Position numbers and translations under genes: made by a program. From JBOGXA01 sp050694175 (lineage in GTDB: Bacteria; Actinomycetota; CADDZG01; WHSQ01), in contig JBOGXA010000013.1 of NCBI GenBank assembly GCA_050694175.1, positions 1 through 64,000 on the forward strand: 64,000 nt of DNA, written 5' to 3'. The notes beneath the pieces are model-generated. The model ran no database searches. It was not told where the DNA came from and worked only from the letters and a program-made list of their open reading frames with translations. Shown piece by piece: positions 56,542-64,000 of this stretch. The stretch's first letter is position 1. Each line of letters starts with the position of its first letter.

Positions 56542-57324
56542 ATGCTCGTCGGCGCTATGAACTACCCGGGCCGGTCGGTGCTCAAGGAGATCCACCGCAT
56601 TCACGAGGACGGATTCGACTTCGTGGATCTCACTCTCGAGCCGCCCGCGGCGTGGGTGCCCGACGGGAAGGAGGTGGGGTCGCTTCTCGGCGACCTCGGC
56701 CTGGGAGGCGTGGGTCACACCGCCTACTACCTGCCGATCGCGTCACCATTTCCCGAGTTGCGATCGATGGCCCGGGATCTTTTCTCGAGGGCACTGGACA
56801 CGTTTGCAGCTGCCGGCATCACGCTCGTGAACGTGCATCCCGATCAGCGTGTGCCGCTTCAGCCTAAAGAGAAGGTGAGGGCCCGCAACGCCGAAGCCAT
56901 CGCAGCGCTGGCCGAGGACGCGTCCGAGCGCGGTATCCGGTTGATGGTCGAGAACCTCGACCGGATGTTCGCCACCGTTGAGGACCTGGCGCCGGTTCTC
57001 GACGCGGTCCCGGACGCGGGCTTCCATCTCGACATCGGGCACGCCAACCTCCGGCTCGGTGCCGGGGGTCGGAACCGGACAAAGGAGATGCTCGACGCGT
57101 TCGGCGATCGTCTCGCCCACGTGCATGTCTCCGACAACCGCGGCGGAGACGACGACCTTCATCTCCCGCTGGGGGCCGGCGCGATCGACTGGAAGTCACA
57201 CATCCGGCTGCTGAAGGAACACGGCTACGACGGAACCGTGACCCTCGAGGTGTTCGCGCGGGAGAGAGAGCACCTGCGGACCTCGAGGCGGCTGTGGCTC
57301 GGGTGGTGGACCGGCGTCGCGTGA
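56542..57324 (+). CDS. Sugar phosphate isomerase/epimerase-like TIM-barrel protein (AP endonuclease family 2)
   Basis: The 260-aa xylose-isomerase-like barrel shows 'VLKEIHRIHEDGFDFVDLTLEPPA', 'LVNVHPDQRVP', 'IRLMVENLDRMFATVEDLAPVLDAVPDAGFHLDIGHANLR', 'LAHVHVSDNRGGDDDLHLPLGAGAIDWKSHI' and 'VTLEVFARER'. The conserved Glu, Asp, His, Asp and Glu metal ligands are present. Specificity is unknown. TAATGA (56529–56534) 7 nt before the ATG suggests leaderless transcription. Confidence 0.87.
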   Translation: MLVGAMNYPGRSVLKEIHRIHEDGFDFVDLTLEPPAAWVPDGKEVGSLLGDLGLGGVGHTAYYLPIASPFPELRSMARDLFSRALDTFAAAGITLVNVHPDQRVPLQPKEKVRARNAEAIAALAEDASERGIRLMVENLDRMFATVEDLAPVLDAVPDAGFHLDIGHANLRLGAGGRNRTKEMLDAFGDRLAHVHVSDNRGGDDDLHLPLGAGAIDWKSHIRLLKEHGYDGTVTLEVFAREREHLRTSRRLWLGWWTGVA

Positions 57325-57363
57325 TTCCTCGGTTCTCCAGGTTTCTGAGGTTATAGTGCACTT

Positions 57364-57534
57364 ATGAGTCTAAAGAGGCTACTGTTACTTGCCCTCGGCG
57401 CGTTCGCCGTGTTCTTCGTCGTTCAGTCGCCGTCCGAGGCCGCCGAGGTCGTGCGGGTCACGGGTGAAAAGCTCGGCGAATGGCTGGGAGCGACGGCCGA
57501 ATCACTGGTCACGTTCATCAAAGACCTGGTCTAG
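57364..57534 (+). CDS. Small (56-aa) membrane-anchored protein
   Basis: The gene is too short for most gene finders. ATG 57364 to TAG 57532–57534 encodes an N-terminal helix ('LKRLLLLALGAFAVFFVVQSP') and an amphipathic tail 'VVRVTGEKLGEWLGATAESLVTFIKDLV'. TATAGT at 57352–57357 is exactly 6 nt before the ATG. The PH-domain gene follows 13 nt later, and similar short proteins accompany such genes in actinobacteria as I recall. Function is unknown. Confidence 0.65.
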   Translation: MSLKRLLLLALGAFAVFFVVQSPSEAAEVVRVTGEKLGEWLGATAESLVTFIKDLV

Positions 57535-57547
57535 TGGGGCTCCCCTA

Positions 57548-58114
57548 ATGCGTGCCGCCAGGTACCTGGCGACCGACGAGCACCTCGTGCTCGAGGCTCG
57601 CCGCCACATCGCAGTTCTCGCCCGCCCCCTGGGGGCGGCCGTCGTGGCGATCGCCGGCGGCGCGGTGATTGGATTCGTGTTGAGCCCGGACAGGAGCTCG
57701 GACGTGGTCGACACCGTCCTCGGTCTTATCGCGGTCTTCTTCTTTCTGCGGCTCGGCTGGAAGCTGTGGGAGTGGTATGAGGATCGCATCTACGTCACCA
57801 GCCATCGGGTGGTCGAGGTTTCGGGCGTGATTACCCGCCGGGTCGCGTCGATACCGTTGATCAAGGTCACGGACATGACCTACCAGCGGTCGCTCATCGG
57901 GCGCATGATCGGTTTCGGAGAGCTGATCCTGGAGTCGGCCGGACAGCGCCAGGCGCTCGAGCGCATCGACCACATCCCGTCACCCGACGACTTCTATCGA
58001 ACCGTCACTTCACTGATAGCCGCACGCGCGCCCGCCCCTCTCGAACTCGAGGCTCAGACCGCGCGCCGGGCCGACGAGGACGACACGGGGCCGCTCCCGC
58101 GAGTCGTCGTGTAA
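57548..58114 (+). CDS. Membrane protein with bacterial PH domain (DUF304/YdbT type)
   Basis: ATG 57548 gives 188 aa. Two hydrophobic helices ('LGAAVVAIAGGAVIGFVLS', 'VVDTVLGLIAVFFFLRLGWKLWEWY') precede the bPH2 domain 'DRIYVTSHRVVEVSGVITRRVASIPLIKVTDMTYQRSLIGRMIGFGELILESAG'. The upstream frame to 57389 overlaps the 56-aa gene and is not needed. The domain's function in bacteria is unclear. Confidence 0.87.
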   Translation: MRAARYLATDEHLVLEARRHIAVLARPLGAAVVAIAGGAVIGFVLSPDRSSDVVDTVLGLIAVFFFLRLGWKLWEWYEDRIYVTSHRVVEVSGVITRRVASIPLIKVTDMTYQRSLIGRMIGFGELILESAGQRQALERIDHIPSPDDFYRTVTSLIAARAPAPLELEAQTARRADEDDTGPLPRVVV

Positions 58115-58228
58115 CGCAACCGCTCTCATTGTTACGCATTTCACGCAATCGGGTTGGTTAGGGGGAGCGTCCCGGTTAGGTTCGCGCGAGGCGCGCTGTT
58201 CTTGCGCGCCCCGAGGTGGAGGGAACCT

Positions 58229-60187
58229 GTGAGGCGATGGGTCGCCGCGCTGGCGACGTCGAGTTTGCTTGCATCGCTGCTCGTGATGTCGGTGCAAACA
58301 CCCGCGGTGGGCGCTCCCCGTCCCCTCCGCTGCCGGCCGATCACGCGAGGGAATGAAGATTTCAGGTTGTGCCGGGGGAAGGTGACATCCCGCGACGGCA
58401 CGGTGAAGCTCGACACTGACGTCACGTTGCCGCGGCGCGGGCGGGGGCCGTGGCCCCTGATCGTCATGTTGCACGGGCTCGGAGGTGCGAAGCAGTCGTA
58501 CGAGTGCCTCGGTGAGGAGGTACCGGGCGCGGGCGGGTCGCGGCCCGGCTGCAACGTCGTCGCAGGGACGGGCGGTACGTATCACTACAACAACCTGTGG
58601 TTCGCGTCCCGCGGCTACGCAGTGCTGAACTACACAGCGCGTGGGTTCCACGAGAGCGGATGCATCGACTCCGGCGAACCGTCGAAGGACGCCGACGACG
58701 CCATGTACCCGCCGGCAGTCTACGGACCGAGCCCAGCGTGCATGCTGCAACTCGATCACTCCGGGCACGAGGTGGTCGACACGCAGTTCCTCGTCGGGCG
58801 GCTCGTCGACGGCACGTTGGTCGACGCCGATGTCGCGGTCGCCCGCCGGAGAGTGGGCGTCACCGGCGTCTCTTACGGAGGCGGCCACACGTGGCTTCTC
58901 ACTCGTAAGAACTCGTGGCGCTCGCCGCGCGGGACGCGGGTGAAAGTAGCTGCGGCCGTGCCGATCATCGGGTGGACCGATCTCGTCGATTCCCTCGCGC
59001 CCAACGGCCGGGCGCGCGACGACATCGTCCAGACAACCGATCCGGGCGAGCGCGCCGCACAGGCAGTCGGGGTCGCGAAGGACTCGTACGTGAGCACCTT
59101 CTTTACGGCTCTCATTCTGACCGCCGCAGATTTCGGCGCGGTCCCCGGCTATCTCAAGGCATGGTTCGAGCGCTTCTCCAGCGGCGAGCCTTACAACGAT
59201 CCGATGGTGCAGGATGCGCTCGACAAACTATTGATCCGCCGCTCTGCCTACTACACGCCCAAGAGTGATCGCTTCAAGACCCCTATTCTCACCGTGCAGG
59301 GCTTCACAGACGGCATCTTCCCGGCGGTTGAGTCGCTCCGGATGCTCCGGCGCCTCACCGAGAACTCGGACTATCCGATGCGCGCGTACCTCGGCGATTG
59401 GGGGCATCCGACCGCTCAGAGCAAAGCCGACGAGACCGCCTACATCGCCGGGCTCGTCAACCGGTGGTTCTCCCACTACCTGAAGAAAAGGGGATCGTCG
59501 CCCGCAGGCCTCGTGGAGGCGCGCCGGACGAGGTGCGGGGGATCGATGGGGCCCCTCTATCGGGGGGAGAGCTGGGACGATCTCCGGGGGCCGGCGTGGA
59601 CGGCAGACGGTCTGTCGATCTCGGGGACGCTCGCAACTCCCGCAAGCGACCCCCACGCGACGGAGATCGACCCCGATCCGGGGCAGCCGGGGGCCGGGCG
59701 ATGCCGGACGACCGACACCGCGGTGGCTCCCGACAACCTCGCGGGGAGCGTGCCCGTTCCGCCCGGGGGCCTGGCCATGATGGGTCTGCCGACGGTCACC
59801 TTGACCGCGGATCCGAGCGCCTCCGAGATGTACGTTGCGGCCCGCCTCTGGGACGTCGATCCGGCCGCGGACGAGCAAACGCTGGTGACCAGAGGCGTGT
59901 GGAGGCTCGGTGGCGACGAGGCCGGTCAGGCCGTCCTGATGCAGATGTTCGGAAACGCCTACCGGTTCGGCCCTGGCCACGAGATCAAGCTCGAGCTGAC
60001 CGCGGACGATGGGCGCGCGTTCAAGACGTGGGAGCAAGCCAACGCGCCGGCCCTCGGCACGATCGCCGTGAACGGAGTCGGTCTATCAATTCCGGTGGCG
60101 GACGAGTCCACGCGCGTGAGCGAGGGCCGGGTGCCGGCGCGCGTGCTCAAGGCGATCGGCCGCGTCCGCAACTGGCCGGCCGAATAG
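58229..60187 (+). CDS. Secreted CocE/NonD-type X-Pro acyl hydrolase family protein
   Basis: GTG 58229 is chosen because GGAGGG stands 5 nt upstream and the protein then begins with a signal peptide ('WVAALATSSLLASLLVMSVQTPAVGA'). A start at 58154 would bury it. The 652-aa protein has the alpha/beta hydrolase 'PLIVMLHGLGG', nucleophile 'GVTGVSYGGGHTW', a helical cap, 'TVQGFTDGIFP' (acid) and 'YLGDWGHP' (His). It ends in a beta-sandwich domain from about residue 440. Family members cleave X-Pro peptides, cocaine-like esters or acylated antibiotics, and the target is unknown. Confidence 0.9.
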   Translation: MRRWVAALATSSLLASLLVMSVQTPAVGAPRPLRCRPITRGNEDFRLCRGKVTSRDGTVKLDTDVTLPRRGRGPWPLIVMLHGLGGAKQSYECLGEEVPGAGGSRPGCNVVAGTGGTYHYNNLWFASRGYAVLNYTARGFHESGCIDSGEPSKDADDAMYPPAVYGPSPACMLQLDHSGHEVVDTQFLVGRLVDGTLVDADVAVARRRVGVTGVSYGGGHTWLLTRKNSWRSPRGTRVKVAAAVPIIGWTDLVDSLAPNGRARDDIVQTTDPGERAAQAVGVAKDSYVSTFFTALILTAADFGAVPGYLKAWFERFSSGEPYNDPMVQDALDKLLIRRSAYYTPKSDRFKTPILTVQGFTDGIFPAVESLRMLRRLTENSDYPMRAYLGDWGHPTAQSKADETAYIAGLVNRWFSHYLKKRGSSPAGLVEARRTRCGGSMGPLYRGESWDDLRGPAWTADGLSISGTLATPASDPHATEIDPDPGQPGAGRCRTTDTAVAPDNLAGSVPVPPGGLAMMGLPTVTLTADPSASEMYVAARLWDVDPAADEQTLVTRGVWRLGGDEAGQAVLMQMFGNAYRFGPGHEIKLELTADDGRAFKTWEQANAPALGTIAVNGVGLSIPVADESTRVSEGRVPARVLKAIGRVRNWPAE

Positions 60188-60212
60188 CGAGCTCCGCTAG
60201 TACCCTGGCCGC

Positions 60213-60638
60213 ATGACCACGGCTGCGGTCGCCGCGCTCACCGCCGTGCTCGCGCTCGGGTTTGTGGAGGGGATGCGGCGCTTCTATCCCGCGCGGGCGA
60301 CCTGGGCCCGATTGCGGAGCCGTCACGGACGCCGGGCCGTGCGGGCTATGCGCGAGCGCTTCGAGACCGCGGCGGCCAGCCGCCTTCCCCGCGTCCTTGC
60401 CATCGTGTTGCTTGCGCTGGTCGCGATCTGGATGGCGGCGGCGCCGGTTCTCGACAAGCGCTGGTACGAGGTCGCGCTGGATTCGCTGCCGTATGCATTC
60501 GTGTCCGTCGCCCTCCTGCGCACCCGGGGCACACTTCGAGTTATCGCCCAACGCATGCGTGACTACGAGCGCGACGCAGGCGAGGATCCCGACGAGGATC
60601 TCGATTTCGGGGATGGCACCGACGTGATAGCGCTGTGA
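60213..60638 (+). CDS. Small membrane protein, unknown function
   Basis: The 141-aa protein has an N-terminal helix ('AAVAALTAVLALGFVEGMRRFYP'), a basic stretch, a second hydrophobic pair around 'RVLAIVLLALVAIWMAAAPVL' and 'VALDSLPYAFVSVALL', and an acidic C-terminus ('AGEDPDEDLDFGDGTD'). No family was recognised. TACCCT (60201–60206) lies 6 nt before the ATG. The stop overlaps the GTG of thiE by 4 nt, so the two are co-translated, although no thiamine-related role is evident. Confidence 0.7.
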   Translation: MTTAAVAALTAVLALGFVEGMRRFYPARATWARLRSRHGRRAVRAMRERFETAAASRLPRVLAIVLLALVAIWMAAAPVLDKRWYEVALDSLPYAFVSVALLRTRGTLRVIAQRMRDYERDAGEDPDEDLDFGDGTDVIAL

Positions 60639-61276
60639 CGGCAATCACCGACGCCCGTCTCTATCTGGTTGCGCCCGCGTCGATCGGGGCAGGGGAGCTC
60701 GTGTCGTTAGTGCCAGAGCTTGCCGCCGCCGGCGTCGATCTCATCCAACTCAGGGAAAAAGAGATGGAGGCGGGCGAGATCCTGCGGGTGGGGGCCCCGC
60801 TGGCCGCCGCGTGCGCGGACGCGGGGGTCTGCTTCATCGTCAACGACCGGGCCGACGTCGCGCTCGCTCTTGACGCACCCGGTCTCCATCTGGGACAGAA
60901 CGATCTCCCGGTTGGGGTGGCCCGTCGCATCCTGGGGACGGCAATCATCGGGCGCTCCACGCACAGCAGCGAGGAGATCGACCGGATTGCCGACTCCGAC
61001 GCGCCGGTCGACTACATCGCGGTCGGGCCCGTCTTCGCAACGCCGACCAAGCCGGGGCGGCCGGCCGTGGGCCCGGACCTCGTCTCGTATGCGGCCGAGC
61101 GCTCCCCGGTGCCGTGGTTCGCGATCGGGGGCATCAACGCGTCGAACATCGACGAGGTGATTGGGGCCGGCGCGCGCCGGGTGGTCGTCGTGCGGGCGAT
61201 AACCGAGGCCGCAGATCCGGTCGCGGCCGCAGCCGCGCTCCGAGAGCGACTCGACCGAGCCCCCGCGCCGCCGTGA
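60635..61276 (+). CDS. thiE: Thiamine-phosphate synthase
   Basis: The 213-aa enzyme couples hydroxymethylpyrimidine-PP with thiazole phosphate. Motifs are 'GVDLIQLREKEMEAGEI', 'CFIVNDRADVALALDAPGLHLGQNDLP', 'GRSTHSSEEI', 'DYIAVGPVFATPTKPGRPAVG' and 'PWFAIGGINASNIDEVIGAGARRVVVVRAI'. GTG start in the GTGA overlap. It is 20 kb from thiOSG and has no TPP riboswitch of its own, so it is probably not TPP-controlled in the same way. Confidence 0.95.
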   Translation: MTAITDARLYLVAPASIGAGELVSLVPELAAAGVDLIQLREKEMEAGEILRVGAPLAAACADAGVCFIVNDRADVALALDAPGLHLGQNDLPVGVARRILGTAIIGRSTHSSEEIDRIADSDAPVDYIAVGPVFATPTKPGRPAVGPDLVSYAAERSPVPWFAIGGINASNIDEVIGAGARRVVVVRAITEAADPVAAAAALRERLDRAPAPP

Positions 61277-61325
61277 CTGGTTGCGTGAGGTCGCCATGCG
61301 ACCGCCTACAACCACTCACGCCCGG
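61273..61325. repeat. Intergenic hairpin repeat, GGTTG family copy 2
   Basis: GTGACTGGTTG pairs with CAACCACTCAC (one mismatch), and GGTCGC pairs with GCGACC around a CAT loop. It overlaps the thiE stop codon and fills the whole gap before the Cax gene. It is 38/53 identical to 32305–32357. Confidence 0.6.
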
Positions 61326-61338
61326 CTAGTCTTCCTCG

Positions 61339-62382
61339 ATGCTGAAGCCCCGGCTCTCCTGGCTGCTCGTCTTTCTCCCGGCGGCGGTCGTCATGGAGAT
61401 CGTGCACGCGGAGCCCGTGCTCATCTTTGCGACCGCCGGCCTCGCCATCCTGCCCCTGGCCGGGCTGATCGGTCACGCCACCGAGGAGCTTGCCGCACGA
61501 ACCGGGCCCCAGATCGGGGGGCTGCTGAACGCCACCTTCGGGAACGTCACCGAGCTGATCATTGCGACCTTTCTGATACTCGACGGACAGCTCGACATCG
61601 TGAAGGCTTCGATCACCGGGTCGATCATCGGCAACGTCCTGCTGGTCCTGGGCATTGCGTTCGCGGTCGGAGGTTGGTCGCGCGTCGAGCAGACGTTCAA
61701 TCGCACGGCGGCAGGCCTGCATTCCGCCTCTCTGATCATCGCCGTCGGCGCGCTCCTGTTGCCGGCGCTGTTCTCCCTCACACCGGAGGCGACCGACTTC
61801 CGCACCGAAGCCGTGTCCGTCGGAGTGTCGGTAGTTCTGATAACCACGTACGTGCTGGGACTGCTGTTCACACTCAAGACGCATCGGAGCCTCTTCCGCT
61901 CGGACCTGGAACACACCCGGCCGAAATGGACGATGGGTCGTGCAGTGGGGACGCTTGCCGGCGCAACGGTGGGAGTTGCGTTGATGAGTGAGTTCCTCGT
62001 CGGTGCGCTCGAGCCGACCGTCGAAGAGCTCGGGCTCTCCAGACTCTTCGTGGGGCTCATCGTCGTTCCCATCATTGGAAACGCGGCCGAGCATTCATCG
62101 GCGATACTTTTCGCGGCCAAGGACAGAATGGAAGTGGGAATTGAGATTGCAATCGGATCGTCGACGCAGATCGCCTTGTTCATCGCGCCCCTGCTCGTGT
62201 TCATCTCCCTCGTTGTCGGCGAGCCGATGGACCTGATCTTCTCGGGCATCGAGATCGCAGCGGTCGCGTTCTCGGGTGCGATCCTCGGCTTCGTCGTCCT
62301 CGACGGGAGATCGAACTGGTTCGAGGGCGTACAGCTAATCGCGGCGTACGTGATCCTGGCTGTGTCGTTCTTCTTCGTGTGA
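61339..62382 (+). CDS. Calcium/proton exchanger (CaCA superfamily, Cax)
   Basis: The 347-aa antiporter has about eleven helices and the duplicated c-1/c-2 motifs that form the ion site: 'LLNATFGNVTELIIATFLI' in the first half and 'PIIGNAAEHSSAILFAAKD' in the second. It exports calcium or other divalent cations against protons. TAGTCT (61327–61332) is 6 nt before the ATG. The last 48 nt overlap the convergent MFS gene. Confidence 0.93.
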   Translation: MLKPRLSWLLVFLPAAVVMEIVHAEPVLIFATAGLAILPLAGLIGHATEELAARTGPQIGGLLNATFGNVTELIIATFLILDGQLDIVKASITGSIIGNVLLVLGIAFAVGGWSRVEQTFNRTAAGLHSASLIIAVGALLLPALFSLTPEATDFRTEAVSVGVSVVLITTYVLGLLFTLKTHRSLFRSDLEHTRPKWTMGRAVGTLAGATVGVALMSEFLVGALEPTVEELGLSRLFVGLIVVPIIGNAAEHSSAILFAAKDRMEVGIEIAIGSSTQIALFIAPLLVFISLVVGEPMDLIFSGIEIAAVAFSGAILGFVVLDGRSNWFEGVQLIAAYVILAVSFFFV

Positions 62383-63732
62383 CGGGGCCGACCGCAGGGT
62401 TTCGGGTGTGCGGAGGAGCAACAGAAGGGCGGCCGCGACCGGAACGGCCGCGATCGCGAATGCCTGCTTGAAACCAACCAGGTCGGCCGCCGCGCTGGCC
62501 AGCAGCGGTCCGAGAAACCAGCCGAGATCCCCGGCGAAGCGAAAGAGGCCGACCGCGCTCCCCGCCCTTCCGTCGGACACGACGTCGGACAGCATGGCGG
62601 CAGGTGGTACTCCCGCAAAGCCCGCCGCGATGCCGAGCAGTCCCATCATCACGAGAAAGAGAGTGGGGGTGGATGCCCAACCCAGCACCACAACCATGAT
62701 CCCCAGGGCGGCGAATGAGGGTACGAGCACCGGCTTGCGCCCGTAACGGTCTGCTGCGCTGCCGGCCGGATAGAGAACGAAGAACTCGGTTGCCACTGCC
62801 ACGGCGAAGACGGTGCCGATGAACGCCTCCGACATGCCGAGCTCGTCGTGGCCGAACAGCGGCACCAGTGTCTCGTAGACGGAGACGATAACCCACATGT
62901 AGGCGAAGTTGAGGACGAGCACGGTCCTCAGTGCTCGACGCTTAAGAAGCTCGCGAAAGCCGCTCGTCGTCCGTCGGAGCAGCGGCATGCCGCGCTCGAT
63001 GGGCACCTCCACGGCTCCGCCGATAGCGGTACCCGCGCCATGGCTCCACCAAGGGCGGAATTGGGATTCACTCCCTGCGGTGGGGAGGGCAATTCCCTCG
63101 GTGTCGGGCGGCGGTTCCATCGCACGCGGGGGGAGATCGGGCACCGCGCGCGCGTAGATGAGCGCGGATACGACCATGAGGATCGAGAAACCGAAGAGTG
63201 GGCTGGCGAGGCCCAGGCGGGCGGCCATGAAGCCCCCGGCGGCCCCGCCCCCGATGATTCCCGCATTGAAGGAGGTGTAGAAGACACCCAGGGTGCGCGC
63301 CATACGATCCGCCGGCACCGCCTTCAGGAGATAGCTGTATTGCGCGGCAAACGTGACCGCCGAACCGGCTCCACCCAGCCCCCACAGCGCGACCGCGAGC
63401 CAGTACACAGGAGCGATCGCAGTCAACGCGGCGCAAACGGCGAGGAACAGCAGCCCCGCGGTCGCGCACAATCGCTCCCCAAAGCGATCGACGAGGGGGC
63501 CGGCGATCAGATCAAAGGCCAGACGCCCCAGGCCGAACGCGGCCAGCAGGAGCCCGGCGGCGCCGTAACCGACTCCGAACGAACGGGCGTAGAGCGCGAG
63601 CGTGGGAGCGATCAGTCCGACGCCCATCAGCATCACGAGCGCAACGAGGATGACGGTGCGCACCGCGCGCTCGGACAGGATCATGCGGATGGTGATCTTC
63701 GGCTCGGTCGTTTGCTGCATGAGTCGCCTCAT
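62335..63732 (-). CDS. Major facilitator superfamily transporter with repeat-encoded central loop
   Basis: The protein has about 465 aa with twelve helices. Motif A is seen as 'GRLAFDLIAGPLVDRFGERLCA' and, in the second half, 'AGSAADRYGRKPVLV'. The central loop between helices 6 and 7 carries a segment ('EPPPDTEGIALPTAGSES…') encoded by repeat copy B. It may be a drug or metabolite exporter. The start is uncertain: ATG 63732 or 63720 precedes a short cytoplasmic tail, and 63774 is also open but overlaps the divergent promoter. Its 3' end overlaps the Cax gene. Confidence 0.88.
   Translation of the reverse strand: MRRLMQQTTEPKITIRMILSERAVRTVILVALVMLMGVGLIAPTLALYARSFGVGYGAAGLLLAAFGLGRLAFDLIAGPLVDRFGERLCATAGLLFLAVCAALTAIAPVYWLAVALWGLGGAGSAVTFAAQYSYLLKAVPADRMARTLGVFYTSFNAGIIGGGAAGGFMAARLGLASPLFGFSILMVVSALIYARAVPDLPPRAMEPPPDTEGIALPTAGSESQFRPWWSHGAGTAIGGAVEVPIERGMPLLRRTTSGFRELLKRRALRTVLVLNFAYMWVIVSVYETLVPLFGHDELGMSEAFIGTVFAVAVATEFFVLYPAGSAADRYGRKPVLVPSFAALGIMVVVLGWASTPTLFLVMMGLLGIAAGFAGVPPAAMLSDVVSDGRAGSAVGLFRFAGDLGWFLGPLLASAAADLVGFKQAFAIAAVPVAAALLLLLRTPETLRSAPSHEEERHSQDHVRRD
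63013..63101. repeat. Dispersed degenerate repeat, copy B (inside the MFS gene)
   Basis: It contains GGCTCCGCCG, core AGCGGTACCCGCGCC, GGCTCCACCAAGGGCGGA, TGGGATTC and end AATTCCCTCGG. The core and ends match copies A (24399) and C (42097). On the coding strand it is translated in the same frame as copy C, giving 'EGIALPTAGSES…' to '…GTAIGGAVE'. It falls in a loop where insertions are tolerated. Confidence 0.5.
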
Positions 63733-63781
63733 TTGTCGTGGCGAGCGCAGGATATCGGTGGCGATGAGTACCATGCGCTAG

Positions 63782-64000
63782 ATGCCCCGCGCGATCGACT
63801 TCCACGTGCACTCGTCGACGGCCGAATGGCTTGAGGGTTCTATCGGTCCGATGCTCGAGGGCACCGCCAAGTTCTTCCGCAGCGAGGTGCGCGTGCGTAC
63901 CGCCGAGCAGATGGCAGACGAGTACCGGGCGTGGGACCTCCTTGGCGTCCTTCTCGCCTGGGATGCGGAGACCGCAACGGGGCTGCCACCGCTGACCAAC
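63782..64000 (+). CDS. Amidohydrolase-family (amidohydrolase 2) protein, 3' truncated by window edge
   Basis: Only the first 73 codons are present. The N-terminus 'MPRAIDFHVHSSTAEWLEG' has the HxH zinc motif on the first beta strand of the metal-dependent hydrolase barrel, and 'TAEQMADEYRAWDLLGVLLAWDAETATGLPPLTN' matches the amidohydrolase-2/ACMSD-like group. The substrate is unknown. TACCAT (63769–63774) is 7 nt before the ATG. Confidence 0.75.
   Translation, partial: MPRAIDFHVHSSTAEWLEGSIGPMLEGTAKFFRSEVRVRTAEQMADEYRAWDLLGVLLAWDAETATGLPPLTN

Overview
The window is 64 kb of GC-rich (roughly two-thirds G+C), tightly packed bacterial chromosome. It looks like an uncultured or poorly described member of the Actinomycetota. 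The support is a Streptomyces-like class A RNase P RNA, a luciferase-like F420-type oxidoreductase, a fadD–phosphoesterase–SRPBCC–ArsA–small Cys protein–glk block of the kind seen in actinomycetes, an MprAB–PepD-like stress module, a pyrophosphate-type phosphofructokinase, GTG/TTG starts, and many start codons only 6–8 nt after a TANNNT box, as in leaderless actinobacterial mRNAs. I cannot place it below phylum. No rRNA, tRNA, CRISPR array, transposase or integrase was recognised.

Layout. 1–5.2 kb: an ECF vitamin-uptake operon (alpha/alpha-barrel protein, secreted beta-domain protein, EcfT, fused EcfA1A2, S component) whose last gene runs into rnpB. 5.2–14.1 kb: an AlkX/YcaQ-type glycosylase, a GAF histidine kinase, RidA, and a translationally coupled row M20 peptidase–trpD–zinc ribbon–CoA-transferase–NYN protein. 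14.1–26.1 kb: Ste24-like protease, acyl-CoA synthetase, panB, zinc-ribbon membrane protein, isoaspartyl peptidase, the phosphoesterase/SRPBCC/ArsA/glk block, DUF1232 and an LLM oxidoreductase. 26.1–34.5 kb: copA behind a CsoR-type operator, a histidine phosphatase, a frameshifted alaC-like aminotransferase, TetR facing a cyclic-2,3-diphosphoglycerate-synthetase-like gene, an archaeal-type ornithine cyclodeaminase and an esterase. 34.6–40 kb: two RsbW-like kinase genes around an RlpA-like protein and a PPi-PFK, then a TPP riboswitch with thiO-thiS-thiG. 40–47.7 kb: lipase, HtrA, sensor kinase and response regulator, an ABC-F ATPase and two DUF72 genes. 47.6–49.9 kb: an AT-richer insert. 49.9–64 kb: M29 aminopeptidase, a PadR-controlled ABC-2 exporter, HAD, nitroreductase, TIM barrel, PH-domain, CocE hydrolase, thiE, Cax, MFS and the start of an amidohydrolase.

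The parts most worth a second look are these. (i) The 3' end of the second DUF72 gene is present three times, and the extra copies bracket two cargo genes, as if small units had inserted repeatedly into the 3' end of a protein-coding gene. (ii) Several hairpin repeat families lie between genes. (iii) A degenerate repeat is translated in frame inside HtrA and an MFS transporter. (iv) Two separate genes beside the ECF transporter together resemble the two domains of animal transcobalamin/intrinsic factor. (v) The S-component coding sequence overlaps rnpB by about 145 nt.
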